Shown in pieces: positions 34,999 to 48,311 of a stretch of 64,000 bases of DNA. The first letter of the stretch is position 1; each line of letters begins with the position of its first letter. The position numbers and the translations under genes are program-made. Origin of the DNA: Voacanga thouarsii (lineage: Eukaryota > Streptophyta > Magnoliopsida > Gentianales > Apocynaceae); NCBI GenBank assembly GCA_026120185.1, contig JANUWF010001475.1:558001-622000 (forward strand), read 5' to 3'. Below the pieces are notes generated by a model, which did no database searches, was not told the origin of the DNA, and worked only from the letters and a program-made list of their open reading frames with translations.

Positions 34999-35326
34999 TA
35001 TTCTCTCCCGTCTTTATTTATCTATTACAATTAATTACTTTATACAATTTTTAAAAAAATAATTAGTCTCATAAATTCATACAACTTTATTTATACATTC
35101 TAAAAGTACCATTAAATTTAATATTCTCTATAATTATTTTATTTCTTTATTTGCTCAACTCTCTCTCTCTAAAGTTATTATACTTTCATTTTTCAAAACT
35201 ATTTAATACAATGATATAGTAGTAAAATTAATATTAATGATACCTAAGTTTTTTCAATGTGACAAGATAAAAAAAAGAATACCAAAACTTTTCAATTGTG
35301 ACAGATAAATAGAAAAGAAATGAGTA
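34999..35326. mobile_element. Stowaway-type MITE, copy 2
   Basis: The ends read TATTCTCTCCCGTC and (inverse) AAAAGAAATGAGTA, and the interior follows the same order of blocks as 14131-14443 (TTAATTACTTTATACA, CATACAACTTTATTTATA, TGACAGATAAATAG). It lies some 690 bases upstream of the WRKY start codon. Confidence 0.72.
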
Positions 35327-38300
35327 TTTGATTGAAAGTAAACATTGAAATAAAGTAAATTAAGGGGAGAAGAACTCATTGTTATTTGTATCAATCAATC
35401 TTCTTCTTCAATCTTGAACAAATTAAGAAGTGAATGAGGCGAAAATTAAAAATATCTTGTTCTTCATACTATTTAATTTTTAAAATAATAAATTTAATGT
35501 AAAGAAAATTATTTATTTACTTTCTTTATCTTTAACTAAATAAGTAAATACAATTTACTTTCTATAATAAAAATAAAAGTATCATATCACTTTCTCTTTT
35601 CTCTTCTTCTCCTCTCGAAGCATATGACACAATGATAAATGATGATTTTATATACGTATTTAATTTCTAACTCTTTATTACATATCTCGTGAAAGCAAGG
35701 ATGAGAGAAGCTCTCTTTCTTCCTCAAGAATCCGGTTGTGAGATATTTTTATACAAGATCTCACATATAGAGATTATGGTCTATTTATTACTGAACGTCT
35801 AAAAAGACGAGTTGGGCTGAATAAGTCATTCCTGCCTATAGAGTGGAAGCCCTACTTTGAAATTGGGACGGATTTTCCCCCGTTGGGTTTAGGTTGCTGT
35901 AGAGCTAACTGGTGCAGACCTCGGAAGACGGGAGCCACTTTAGTGACCTTTAAAAAAGATCCGTACTAATCTTACCAGTTATTACTGCCTAGTGTCTAAA
36001 TTTAAATTTATTAGAGAGCTCTTGAATAAGAAAGGAATCTTCTTTTAATTTTTAAGTAGAAGAAAGTTGTTCAGTAACAGCCTATTTATAACTTCTATCG
36101 AATTTTAGAATAGAGATAGTATTATTAATAACAAATCCCTCCTCAGAAGATTCTAATCAATTCATGTAGTGAAGCCAGGTAAGGTCTCCAAAGACTAAGA
36201 GCCAACTAAACACAATGTTAAACGACTAGAGGAAGATCCTTTGATGAATGAAAAGTAAGAGTAAAATTCCACGGACTTGAAGACCAGGTCGATCATTAGT
36301 AGTGGTAGCATCGATCATTTTTCGGGATTGGGAGAAGAGTCTGACCAAGAATTTTCAAAGCTTCCTCCGCGTCACTAATCTGGTCTCCGGTCCCTGCTAA
36401 CACCAACCCCACCCCCCCCCCCCCGCCTCCCCAGCCCAGCCCATTGCAGTACGTTCGGCTTCTTTCATGCTTCGGCTCATGAGGGAAAAAACCATAGGGA
36501 CAGGATGCACACAAGGGGGACATTCCCAGTCTTGAACTCACCCAACCCAACTCTGACGTTGATGTCGACCGGATTGCCCATTTTCCCATTGCTTTTCTTC
36601 TTTCGGCAATGAAACAAAATTTCAAGATTTGAATAATTTGATTAGTTCTTCCTCTTAGTCACCATTTTAAACATGCTAACACAACCTGCCAAGTGGGATT
36701 CATTAGCTAAGAGCCTCCCTGCATGATGATTGGATGAGATTATATTCAATTTTTTTTAAATTTATATATTAATATTATAATTTATCTAAAGTAAATAATA
36801 AAATTATTAATAAACAAAATTTATGTACATTAAATTCATTTTTCAGTCAAAACAAGTTTAAAGCAATACTATTTCTTTAAAAAAAATCAACCCAAATTCA
36901 CTATTTGATATGGAGGTTTTGTTTTTTCTTTCTTTTTGACAAGAATATTATTTTTTTTTTTACTTCAAATATTATCGACAGAACTAAATGCATGTAATAT
37001 TTTTAAACAAAATTAAAGTTTTTAAAATAATTTAAAATTTTATTTTTTATCCTTTCAATTTTTTTAAATTATAATATTATCTTATAAAATATTTTTATAA
37101 ATATATATTGTCCCAATCAGAATATTCAGTCGGCTAATTTGGCTAATGTATGATTACTACTACTAACTTAGCAAAAAAAAAAAAAAAAGACTACTACTAT
37201 TAATTTATGATTTGATTTGATAACAGCAAAGAGTATTATGATTGGACTTATTCAAAGTAAGCTTTCGTTTTGTTTCTCGTTTCCTGGGACAGAATTTTGA
37301 CCCACGCTCGCCAAGTCTCATCATATACTCTATTTTCAAGGGGAAAATTCAACTACGTTTTTTTTTTCTTTTGTAAATAAATAAAAATTTTATTTATTTA
37401 ATTTTTAAATTTATAATATTTTTGTTTTCAATAATTTTTTTTTATTATTATAGTTCTTAATAATTTTTTTCTATTATTATAGTTCCTAATAATTTTTTGC
37501 CTTTAACAAAATATCATGTGTAATTGAGGTAACTTATTTGGTTAGAATATACACCGGAAAACAGAATTGAACACTATTTTTGACAAGATATAATTTTATT
37601 ATAAATCATAACGATATAAAAAATTATTAATGACAAAAATATTACAAATCATAAACTTTAGAGATCAAATAAAGTAATTTCTTTTAAAATTGTATCTTAT
37701 TATTAAAAAAAAAAGCGAAAAAAAAGATAAACATACACTGTGAATATTAAATTATTTTTTTATCTAAAAAAGACCAACTGAATAATTTCACTTATTCAAG
37801 AGTTTCTAATATGATAATAAAATTTTTACTCTATGAACTATGGTAAAACTTGGCTTGTTTCAATTTTTAGAAATTCTTGTTGCATTTATTAATCTTTGGT
37901 ACCGTCTATTAGTCATTCGAGAGTTAAAAGCCAATTGCTGAATTCAGAGACAGAGAGGCGCCGCGGGGGGGGGTGGTTCGGAAGAAAATTTTTACTGTTT
38001 TATTTTATTCGGTTGAAGTGAAAAGAAAGTAAATAAATATTTACGTTCCAATCAATTTAAATTTAGTCGTTTCTATTAATGTGAAGGAAAATTCGGCTGC
38101 TCTGCTTTTGTTATTCTCTCCCTTCTATCCCCTTCTTCTTTCTTTCTTTTTTTTTTTTTTTTTTTTAACTTGCCAACACGATTTCTAATCCTCGGATCTC
38201 CAAAAAAAATAAAAAAAAACAAAGCCCCGAATCAGCTCACTTTAACGTTAAATGAACATTAGTTGGGTGTGAAAGGGACGAGGACAATAAGTTAAGTTGC

Positions 38301-38465
38301 AGAGGAATGAATACTTTGAAGCTGCGTATTACCTAACTCAGCACCGTCCCAAGTTTCTGACCGACACTATATTGAGTTTAATAATATGTAATCCAATGTT
38401 GAGTTTAATAAAACAAGGAATTAGATTCCACCGCCACAAAATTGAGTACTATTGGTAATCTCCTT

Positions 38466-39285
38466 AATCATTAAAGATAGAACTTATTATAATTTATCCT
38501 TATTAAATTAGGAAGTAATGACACTTTAATATTAGAAATTGCAAAAAAGTTATTATAAATTTGTTGACGGTTAGTCAATAACAGTATTGACTAATACAAA
38601 TTACTTTTGCATTGAAATATCTATTTTACCTATATTAATTATAAGATGTTTAAAATAATCATTTAGTAGGGGCAACTTAGCACTTGGTTAAAATTTAAAT
38701 ATAATGTAAATTTAAGTATAAAAGTTTTAAAATAAAATTATAAAATTATATCAATATTTTTTTCAAAAAAAAATAAAGTCACCAAAAATTATTATCTTCC
38801 CCTAAAATACATTAGGAAAAGATAATAATTTTTTGGTGGCATTGCTTTTTTTTTTTTTTTGGTGAGGAAAATATTGGTGCAATTTTGTGATTTTTATTTT
38901 GGGCCTATTATACTTGAATTTGCATCACATTTAGATTTTGGCAAAGATGTACATGATATGTCTAATTTCATAAAATTAAGTTCATGTGTTTGTTGCATTT
39001 TATTTTATTAATTAAGATAATAATATTTTAATACCAAAAGTTATAAAAATATTATAAATTCACAAATACTTCATATGTTAAATTTCCTCTACTAAAAGGT
39101 TATTTTGGATATCTTATAATTAACATGAGCAAAATAGATATTTTATTAAAAAATAAATTATGTTAATCAATACTATCATTGACTAATAAACAATGGATCT
39201 CTAGTGTTTTTTTTTTTTACAACTTGTGGTACTAAAATATTACTACCCCTAATTTAATGGGGTAAATTGCAATAAATCCTTAAAG
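38466..39285. repeat. Large imperfect inverted repeat (foldback), arms about 335 and 470 bases
   Basis: The centre is at about 38808. The innermost stem pairs 38781-38798 with 38819-38837 almost perfectly. Moving outward, 38600-38660 pairs with 39085-39145 (shared block AATATCTATTTT...TTAATTATAAGAT) and 38565-38592 with about 39155-39185 (TTAGTCAAT...AGTATTGA). The outer segments near 38490-38515 and 39245-39265 pair as well. The right arm has an extra AT-rich block of roughly 140 bases (about 38938-39085) that the left arm lacks. It resembles a foldback or long-TIR MITE that carries no gene. Confidence 0.78.
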
Positions 39286-39335
39286 ATATGTTGGTAATTG
39301 GTATATAATTGATTTTTTTTTCAATTTTTTTTGTG

Positions 39336-39515
39336 TTAAGTTAAATATAATTTAATTTAAATAATTTTTATTTTTCGAGAACAATCATATATTCACAATA
39401 TATTATATTTTATCTATCTCTAGTTAATAATTAGCTCTTACATTTATCACACATTTAATAATATTTTATTAAATTTTAATAAATTCATTTCAATCTAATC
39501 CTTATCCAATTATAA
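39336..39515. mobile_element. TIR element relic, copy A of a three-copy family
   Basis: Similar along most of its length to 52111-52337 and 56226-56435, with blocks TTTAAATAATTTTTATTTTT, TTCACAATATATTATATTTT and TTTAATAATATTTTATTAAA, then CTAATCCTTATCCAA. The left terminus is lost. Confidence 0.65.
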
Positions 39516-41225
39516 ATATGTGTCAAATTTGACGTGAGGTTAGTGTTATTCCAAATGTTTAAAAAGAAACCCTCCACTTTTTACAAAAATAAAGGGAGGT
39601 CAATCATTTTTTTTTTTAATACTCCTAGGTTTGAACCATGGTTTAATAAGTCGCACATTGGTTCAAATGACAATTTAATGAAGATTGGTCAGCTCATAAC
39701 TTGGTTAAGGAAATATTAAATTTTTATTTGTATGCACTTTAAATTATTCAACTCATTATTTTATAATTTATGATTCAAATTATTCATTACATATATATGA
39801 GACCATAATATGTACCAAATAACATTTACACTATTTGTTATTTTTAAAATATATATAAGTCTTTTTTTTAATAACTCAAAGTGTGAATTATATTAAAATA
39901 AATAATTAAAGAGGACAAAATAGGAACTTTGCATAAGGGTATTAAAACAGAATAAGATTTCTATCTATAACTATAAATTATTTATCGTGTAATCATTTTA
40001 TAATGTTCGGACAATATTATTTCTTTATTCTTTTTTCCTTTTTATGATCTAGCAAGAATAATATCAATTTCATCATACTCATCTTCAATCAAATCACCGT
40101 GAAACTCTGAATCAGGGAAGGACTAGAAGACTAATTCTTTTTTCTTACGATTTTCTCCTAATAAGTTGTTTCGGCATAATTTTAAGAATGATCTTTACAA
40201 GCAACTTAGTCAAAAAATATATATAAGTCACATACTAAATAATATATTATTTCCTCAATGCAATTTATCACTAAAAAAAAGAAAAAAAAACACAAATGTA
40301 GAAGAGTTTATTAATTTTGTTTTGTGTAGGAAGTATTAAACAAATTATATTTACATTATAGTTAATCTTTAAAAAAGTGAGTATGCTCAACAATATGTAA
40401 CTAATTTGCAATGCTTCCCCTGTTTTCAAATTCAGTGTTTCTATTAAAATTTGAATATTTTAAGTATTAAGTATTGAATTATGAAAATTAAACTTTGAAT
40501 ACTAACTTATGAAATTTAAAGTTTGAATTTAAAAATTAAATTAATTATAATTTATTTTTACATTATATATTATTAAATAGAAAATGAGAATAACTATATG
40601 AATATTTTAATATATTTAAAATTTAAATTAAAATAATTTTTACTTCATTTAAAATTTATAATAAACTAAGTGATAATAGTAATTTATTATTAAATGCATT
40701 AAAATAATTACATACTTAATGTTAAATATAATTAATTAATTAATTTCAAATATTTAATTAAGTTATCAACTCTATAATACACTAATCATAATAAAATTTC
40801 TCAATAAATTTAGAGGTGCTAAATTCACACTTTTCTAATAAATACTACATATAAAGACAAAAATGTCCTCTTTACTAACACTAACAAATTTCAATCATCA
40901 TCACTAATTTAAACGATACATATTTTCACAGTTTAAGTATATATTAAAATTCAAAGTTTAAATGTTTGGACTTAATTTCATTATAAATGGCAGCTTACTA
41001 ATTTTTTCCTTTTTCTTATTTTTTTTTTCCATGGAGGATATACCTACCATATTTTTCTCCTTCACGGAGGGTCTAAGGGGCTGCCTAATTTGGACTCAAA
41101 ATAAGTTTGACCATATTTTGATGTTTTCAAATGGCTAGAATTAGGCAACGTAGGGATACGTAGACCACCATATAGCTGTAGGCCCCACTGATTTTTAAAG
41201 TATTTTTCACCCAATGACAACTTCA

Positions 41226-41231
41226 CACGTG
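41226..41231 (+). promoter_or_regulatory. G-box CACGTG upstream of SIG5
   Basis: A perfect palindromic CACGTG in the context ACACGTGTCGG lies about 390 bases before the putative first 5' UTR donor and 1.33 kb before the ATG. Arabidopsis SIG5 is controlled by blue light, HY5 and stress through G-box/ABRE-type sites (known), so the site fits, but its use here is inference. Confidence 0.4.
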
Positions 41232-41615
41232 TCGGAACCATATCCATTAACTCCCGAAAAATATCTGGGCTTCCACTCTCAATTTGCCACGAAGAATTTT
41301 ACATGTATCTTTCTCTGCTGTGGCAGCGGCCACGTCGGAGCTACTCCTCTGGGCATCCCAGGAGGGCGATATCTTCACCGTCGATCATCTTTCCAGCCAT
41401 TCCTTGCCGTTGATATGCCAAGGGAAAAGCTTGTGGACGGTGTAATTCGTGGGGTATTTTTATGAAAATGTTTTTTACTTGGCATTTTTTTAGCGGCGAA
41501 GGCTTCTCCCTGCTGTTCAGATTCTTGCTTTAAAGGCAGAAATTGTCACCGGAATCTTGAATCGTCGGCCAGACTCTGGAATCTTTTGGTGAATCGCTGC
41601 TCTCTTATACTTAGG

Positions 41616-42504
41616 TACTGCTGTTATTCCGTTGATCTCTGTTTTAATTGCTTCATTTCAGTTCATATTTGCATTGCATTCTACGTAAATGTTACTACCA
41701 ACAATGTTTCAACTCATGGCCGTCAAGAACTCAATGGTAGGAAAATTTGGGGTAAGTCACAGGGAACCGAATTTTACTCTGTTGCTTCGAAAGAGGAAAA
41801 GTGATAGTTTAAAGAGTTAACAATCTAATCCGGTTTCCTACCAACTGGGCAACTGCCATGAAGGATTACCAATGCTATCCTTCTCTGTAATTGGTTTTTA
41901 TGGTGCTTAATAAGGAGCTTCTCTCGTCATTGCTTGTTTTTAAGGTTTTGATACATCTGTTTTATCTTTATCATCAGCTCAAACTATACAAGATTTTTCT
42001 TCTTGCACTAGCTTGTGGGGAAAGGTGGAGTGGAGGGAAGAAGGGGAAAATTTTGGTGGAGATATCTGATTATTCATTTGATAATTCATGCAAGAATGTG
42101 ATTTGGTGGAGTTTGTTATCGAGTAAATAACTGGTCTGTGCTGGGATTCTGTTAAGAGGCAGCAGGAAACTGGACTTTGTGTACTGGATCACTCAGCATG
42201 ATTGTTTGTTCCTTGCAATCTAGTTTTGTAATTTTTGCTAGTTAATTGAAACCGTTCTGCATCTGTCTTCTTGATTACTTTCCTCTGAATTTATCGAAGT
42301 GGTTGATTATGTCGGGCAGACATATCGACATATGGCTATATATATTTCACGTTGCATATGCTAGTTCTCTAATCACGCAATGAGTTATCTGGTTGAAGTT
42401 GTTCAAACTCCGTATGGAATGGCACACTAGCTCTTCATAAGTTTCCCTTATGCAATAGCATATTTACTTTTCCGGAAGATAATTATATGCCAGTGTTCTT
42501 GCAG
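41616..42504 (+). other. Putative 5' UTR intron of SIG5
   Basis: A donor-like AG|GTACTG lies near 41615 and an acceptor-like TGTTCTTGCAG ends at about 42505, 55 bases before the start codon. Between them the sequence is T-rich and intron-like. The short frames 41586-41804 and 41891-42130 within it show no coding pattern. Inferred only from these signals. Confidence 0.3.
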
Positions 42505-42559
42505 GACCTTCCAGAAAACTTTTGCTCCCCGTATTTCTTTGTAACTGTACAATCCTCTC

Positions 42560-45500
42560 ATGGGAGTGGTGACTGTTTCTAGCTCTGCCGCAAGAAGTCC
42601 ATTGGGATTGAGTGCAAAATTGTCAACTCATTTATCTCAGCCCAGAAGACCGTCAATATTATCATTTAAAACTGGTAAAACAAAAAATGGGGCTTTGGTT
42701 GCACCCCAAGAATCCCTTTCATTACCTAGGGAGACATCTAAAGAGAATGAAAAGATATTAAAACAAGCAGTAAGGCAACCGGAAAGAGTAAAGGCCATCT
42801 CCATGGATCAAGCTGCTCCAAGTACTTTAGAAGTAGACTACAATGAGGCTGCAGCGAAACTTGAACATATTTATAAGCGCAGTCCTGCAATTTTTGACAC
42901 TGATACAGAAGCAAAAGATCATGAGGTGAAGAGAGGACGACAGAGAAGTAAAGCTGTTGAAGAAGCAAATGAGGAGACAAACAAAGGAACTACTTACACT
43001 GTTATAAGGAATCGGAGGAGGAAGTCAAAAAGATTGAGTCTTGATAAGAGGATTGCTCTGAGAAAGAAAAACAAAAGTGAAGTTCTAACTTCATCACAAA
43101 GAGAAAAATGTATACATCATGATGAAGATGAAAAAATAAATAGGCTTGTCAGAGAATATTCAGCTTCTACAGACTTAGTCAGCTTAGACTGGAAGAAAAT
43201 GAAGATCCCTCCGGTTCTTCCTTCATCTGAGCATTCCTGGCTTTTTAAGTTAATGCAACCATTGAAGGTGGGCATGCCTTTCTTCAAATACTTTCAAACC
43301 CCGACCCCAATACCCCAGAATCAAGAAAGGAAATGGAAAGATTTTGCAAGAAGGAAAGCAAGAATCTCATTTAAGTGATAATACCTATTGAATTTCTTTT
43401 GGTTCTAATAATTTCTCGTGTCATAATTTAGGCAATTCTGCAAATTAAGGAGAGCTTGCAAGGTGATCTAGGAAGAGAACCAACAGACGGTGAATTAGCG
43501 GAGGCAACAAACATGGATGTTACTGAACTGAGGAAAAATATGGAAGTTGGTCGAGCTGCCAGAAACAAACTGATTAAGGTACCTACTATCACTCAAGCAA
43601 TCGGATATCAGGATTTGATTAAGTTGTAGGTGTAAAAATCTTAACACTTGTATTGATTTAAGCTAAAATATTAAACCTTCAACTGATGCTGGTGAGGAAT
43701 TGATATGATTCACCTTTTTATGATAAATATCCCCTTTTACCTCTGAAAACATAGAGAACCAGAATATATCACAATTATACATGAGAAATCCCAGTGATGT
43801 TTATCTGGAAATAAAGCTTCCTTACAAAAGGACTTCAGAGTTCAAAATGGTGTACTTGGTAGGATTCTGAATTTGTTTGTTGTGAGCCTTTCCTTATTTT
43901 ACAGATAAGGTCAAGTGGATATTAGTATCTTTATAATCAGTACAGTGAAACTTCAAGTTAGAAGTTCAGTCTCTTTCCATTTAGTTCCTCATGTACCTTC
44001 TCCACACTTAACTGTAACCATTTAAGGGGATAACATAATAACAGGAGAAATCATCAGGAGTACTGGAATTGTGTGTTATCATTTAAACCAAAATTGTCAG
44101 CCTTCTCAGGCAATTTTCATGTTAGTTAGAGATCTCAAAGCCATGATTTAGTAGCCCTATTAGCAGTGCTTGCAATGATTTTAGGCACAGGCTAATCAAC
44201 CTGATCATGTAATCATGCTATTTCTTGTAATTCGAAACCAACTTCATTGTTATATTCTCCAGTCCAAATGAAATGACCATTAAGGATCCACATTTAGGTG
44301 ATTTTTGGTGTTGGAGGATTGACTGCCCTTAAAACTCCAAACAGACATGGGGAAACCTTAAATATGGCCTTGACATTGTTGCACCTGAAATGGGGATGTA
44401 TGCATATTCCCCCAGTTTTGGTTGCTGAACCAATCAGCTTCAGTGAGACACCAATAAATGGCATTAGCTGGATTGATGATGCACGATTGCATATGCCATG
44501 TGATTATTAGAGTTCTCTTCTGAATTTATCATTTTGAGTTCAGGCAAAAACATTCTTCTGTTCAACTTTATTGTGGGATCCACTAGTTTCTAGAAGAGTG
44601 CCAGTTATTTTGGAACTCTTGATATATGGGCTAAGGATTTAATCACATCCTACAGAGCATCATGATGATTAAAAACCCAGAGTAACAGATAAAGCATTCA
44701 TTTTGACATTAAATATCGAAATGCTAAACAGGGATACAGATTAACTCCATTTTTTTCAACATAGCTAAGAGCAAGATCATCCTTAAACTAATGTCCTAAT
44801 TATCATATCATTTGATTAGCATAAGGAATAAACTTGGATTCTGGATTCAGAACCTAGTTTTATATAGATGCTCAAGTAGTTGTTATGCACTAAATTGTAA
44901 CTTTTGGAAAGTGTGATAATCATTTTGCTGATTGGTTGCAGCACAATCTCCGTCTTGTTTTGTTTGTGATGAACAAATATTTTCAAGACTTTGCCAATGG
45001 ACCAAGATTCCAGGACCTCTGTCAGGCAGGAGTAAAAGGACTTATCACAGCCATTGATCGTTTTGAACCTAAAAGAAGGTTCCGGCTGTCAACATATGGC
45101 CTCTTTTGGATCAGACATGCAATTATACGTTCTATGACACTTTCCAGCTTCACTAAAGTGTCCTTTGGCCTGGAGTCGGTAAGCTTCCACCACATGCTTT
45201 TGTTTTTTTGGGTAATCACTATATGACACGGATGAACTTTTTGCTGATCTTTGTGAAACTCTAGGTTTCGTTTCGTTTAGTAGGCAGTTCTTGCTGAATA
45301 ACTGGATGCAGATAAAGTACTTTCAGGAATCTTAACATGAAAACAGAACATTAAGGCTTTTACTATTGCACTTTGACTTATGTGATTTGTATTTTATCTG
45401 ACAACTGCAACATGATAATTTTTACCCTCTATTCTATAACTGATACAATGAAACAAACACTTCAATATTTCTTCTGATGCAGGTTAGAGTGGAAATCCAG

Positions 45501-46193
45501 AAGGCTAAGTTGCAGTTGTTGTTTGAACTCCAGAGAATGCCTACAGAGGAAGAAATAATAGTAAGAGTTGGAATATCGCCTGAAAGATACCATGAAGTGA
45601 TGAGAGTATCAAAGCCCATATACTCTCTCCATTCAAGGCATTCGATAACACAAGAGGAGCTTATTAATGGGATCACTGATGTTGATGGTGTTGACGGAGA
45701 TAAGAGGAGGCAACCTGCTCTTCTCAGGCTTGCTCTTGATGATGTGGTAATGTTTTGCTGTCTATCTCAATACCTGGGTTGGTGTTTACCGACTGACTTG
45801 GCATAACTTTACTTGTAAATGAAGAAAGCCATATTTCCTTCTCTTGTTCATGTTCAGTTTCCTCTCCCTTCCTCTCTCTCTCTTCCCCCCCTTTTTTTTT
45901 CTTTGCGCTGGTTGGGGGTTGGGCGCAGATCTTTGTAGCGTTACAGAATTATATTTAGTGTGAAAACTGATTGTCGGTCTTTGTTCTTATTGCAGCTTGA
46001 TTCTTTAAAGCCTAAGGAGAGTCTAGTGATCAGACAGAGATATGGACTCGATGGTAAAGGAGATAGAACATTGGGGGAAATTGCAGGGAACTTGAATATC
46101 TCAAGAGAAATGGTGCGGAAGCATGAAGTAAAGGCTCTCATGAAGCTCAAGCATCCAGCTCGGGTGGATTATCTGCGTCATTACATTTACTAA
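42560..46193 (+). CDS. SIG5: Plastid RNA polymerase sigma factor SIG5 (SIGE)
   Basis: SIG5 is a nuclear-encoded sigma-70-type factor that directs the plastid-encoded RNA polymerase, notably to the blue-light-responsive psbD promoter (known for Arabidopsis). Five exons, 42560-43267, 43432-43578, 44942-45178, 45483-45746 and 45996-46193, give 517 residues, with every intron in phase 0. The N-terminus [17 protein letters not shown] nearly matches Arabidopsis SIG5 and is a transit peptide. Residues about 237-285 cover region 1.2 ([16 protein letters not shown], ending RAARNKLIK). Region 2 starts [13 protein letters not shown] and includes [17 protein letters not shown] and [19 protein letters not shown]. 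Region 3 follows ([23 protein letters not shown]), and region 4.2 is the helix-turn-helix [24 protein letters not shown] near the end. Intron 2 is long (1.36 kb). No defect is visible. Confidence 0.94.
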
Positions 46194-46740
46194 AGAGATG
46201 AATTCCATTGGGTCTCTGGAAGCTCAAGCGTACAGCTCAAATGGGTTGTCTTTGCATTAAATTTAGTTAAAAAGGGATGAACTTCAGTTGCACATATGCT
46301 GCTCCATGCTCTCAGGATGCCCTCTTTTCTTGCCGCTGTATACTAGTCATTTGTACCATAAGAATATATGTACACATAGATATAGTCCATTCTTACAGGA
46401 TCTTACACTTCCATTGGCTAGTACATATCATTTCCCCCTCCCCTCACGCTTTTCTCCCCCCTTCATTATCCTTTTCATTCTGTGTAATTAAGCTAGCTAT
46501 ATGACGACAAAGGGTCCATATTTTTAACGTTTGGTGATGTTTATAATGACAATGGATGCTTTTCCGAAAGTTACTAGCACTGTGCTCTATATTTAATTAC
46601 CCACATAATGAAGATTCAAGGTATGTCAGTATCATTGAAACTGTACTTTATTTACAAATTGCAATCTTTATAGGACTGAAACAAGGGATCAAAGCACAGA
46701 CTAGTTTTCTCAAAAAGTTTTTAGAACCATCAACTTTAGT

Positions 46741-46878
46741 TTAATCTGATTTTGCATTGGTTGCCATGGTACTTCCAAGGCTCTGTTTAGCTATATTAGT
46801 CCATAACATTTAATCTGAATTCGCATTGGTTGCCATGGGACTTCCAATGCTCTGTTTAGCTATATTAGTCCAGAACAT
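46741..46878. repeat. Tandem duplication, 2 x 69 bases
   Basis: Unit 1 (46741-46809) and unit 2 (46810-46878) both start TTAATCTGA, share GCATTGGTTGCCATGG and CTCTGTTTAGCTATATTAG, and differ at about half a dozen positions. It lies about 550 bases after the SIG5 stop codon. Confidence 0.88.
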
Positions 46879-48034
46879 GTACGTTCAAGACAATAGATCT
46901 TCATGCCCTTCTTGGAAATAGCCCGCATAAAAAGGGCATAGGCATTCTGTCTGCCAAAGAAAAATGAGAGACTGTTATGGTTCTCGTCGTCAGAGGATCA
47001 TGTTAAAAAAGTTATCTTTGGTATTTGCATTTTGCTGTGTATCGCAATCAGGATTGGCTTTGGAAGTACGACAAAGTTTGGCAAAGCACTACTACAATTT
47101 CCCACTTAATTAGAGATTCCCCAGTCAATGGAACATGTCACTCAACATTATCCAACTAATTCTTAAAATTGAAGTGCATTTATAATAAGCAGCATATCCT
47201 TCCAGCATATCTGCAAAAATAACCATAATCACGACCTGTCTGAAGAACTGCGGTGCTATGAATTCTTAAACAGATTTACAAGTTTCTGTCCATTCTATCA
47301 AGATTTTCAGGTACGCTGCTTCTCTCATACACTTAACTAGGTGATCATTTGAAGGCAATGGAACAGAGATATTGTTAATATGCTGTTAATGGCGTTGGCT
47401 TTGTTGTGTCCAAGCAGGAAATGCGCATATAATGTTGGCTGAGGCCATGCTCTGAAACATCCCTATCGTCCTTGTCAATGGACGATGCTTGATAGATTTA
47501 GCATTGTTCACATGATATTTATCGTTCTAACAAGAATATATTCAGCATTTATCTGTTCAATCGAACCATTTTTCTGTCACCTCTGATATTTCAACAAATC
47601 AAGAATCCATCCAACTAAAGAATTTTGTTGGATGAGAAAATTCTCAGCTCTCTTGGTTTTGTTCATTCATTAACTGCCAACTGATAACCTGTTTTCCCTC
47701 CTACCAGGATCGGCATCTAATCAATTCTAAGTCTTTTCCATTGGCATTAATTAAATTTGTGCCACACAGGCCCCAGCTTTTTATAAACAGTATCAGAAAA
47801 AGTTGGTGTATGCGCTGGAAGAACATTCAAGAACCGGAAATTTTAAGTTGGCATAAAGCATCAAACAGCTGATGTACAATTGCTTGGTTGAGGATATAAG
47901 ATTTCTCCGGATGATAGACCAAAGAGGTAATGGGATACATAAGAAAGAATTGTTGAGATGGCGTGACAAGAAAAATGCTGTTTTCTATTATATCACCATC
48001 AACACTATCTTTTTTCAGGTAAGGTTGCTCTTTA

Positions 48035-48311
48035 ATATTCTCTCCGTCTTAAAAAGCAATCCAGCAAATGACCCATATATTAAGGAATTATTAAAATTTA
48101 CATAATTATAATAAAAAATAACTATTTTATCCCTAAATAAAAGTAAACATCCATTAATTAAATTAGGAATATACATATTTAATAAGTAATTGAAGAAATG
48201 GTAAATTAAAAACATACGTAATAAATGCATTCCTGATTTGTAAAGTTGACAATTATTTTGGTACAATAAAAATGAAAATTTTTTATATCTTTTTAGGATG
48301 GAGGGAATACT
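48035..48311. mobile_element. Stowaway-like MITE of a different sequence family
   Basis: The left end reads ATTCTCTCCGTCTTAAAAAG and the right end CTTTTTAGGATGGAGGGAATAC, which are inverted copies with few mismatches. The interior is AT-rich and not similar to copies 1 and 2. No coding capacity. Confidence 0.65.

Larger units (their letters stand above)
35327..41200. other. AT-rich intergenic region
   Basis: About 6 kb with no supported gene. It holds poly-C at 36410-36424, long poly-A/T tracts, a possible smaller foldback at 37385-37680, the large foldback at 38466-39285 and a TIR element relic at 39336-39515. Short reading frames such as 36296-36625 and 39534-39719 have no family pattern. 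Confidence 0.5.

Noticed and set aside
41062..41465. Opposed open frames of 61 and 83 codons near the G-box
   Set aside because: They overlap each other on opposite strands, match no family and lie in the SIG5 promoter or leader.
44298..44510. 70-codon open frame inside SIG5 intron 2
   Set aside because: No family pattern, and the SIG5 exons on both sides join in frame without it.
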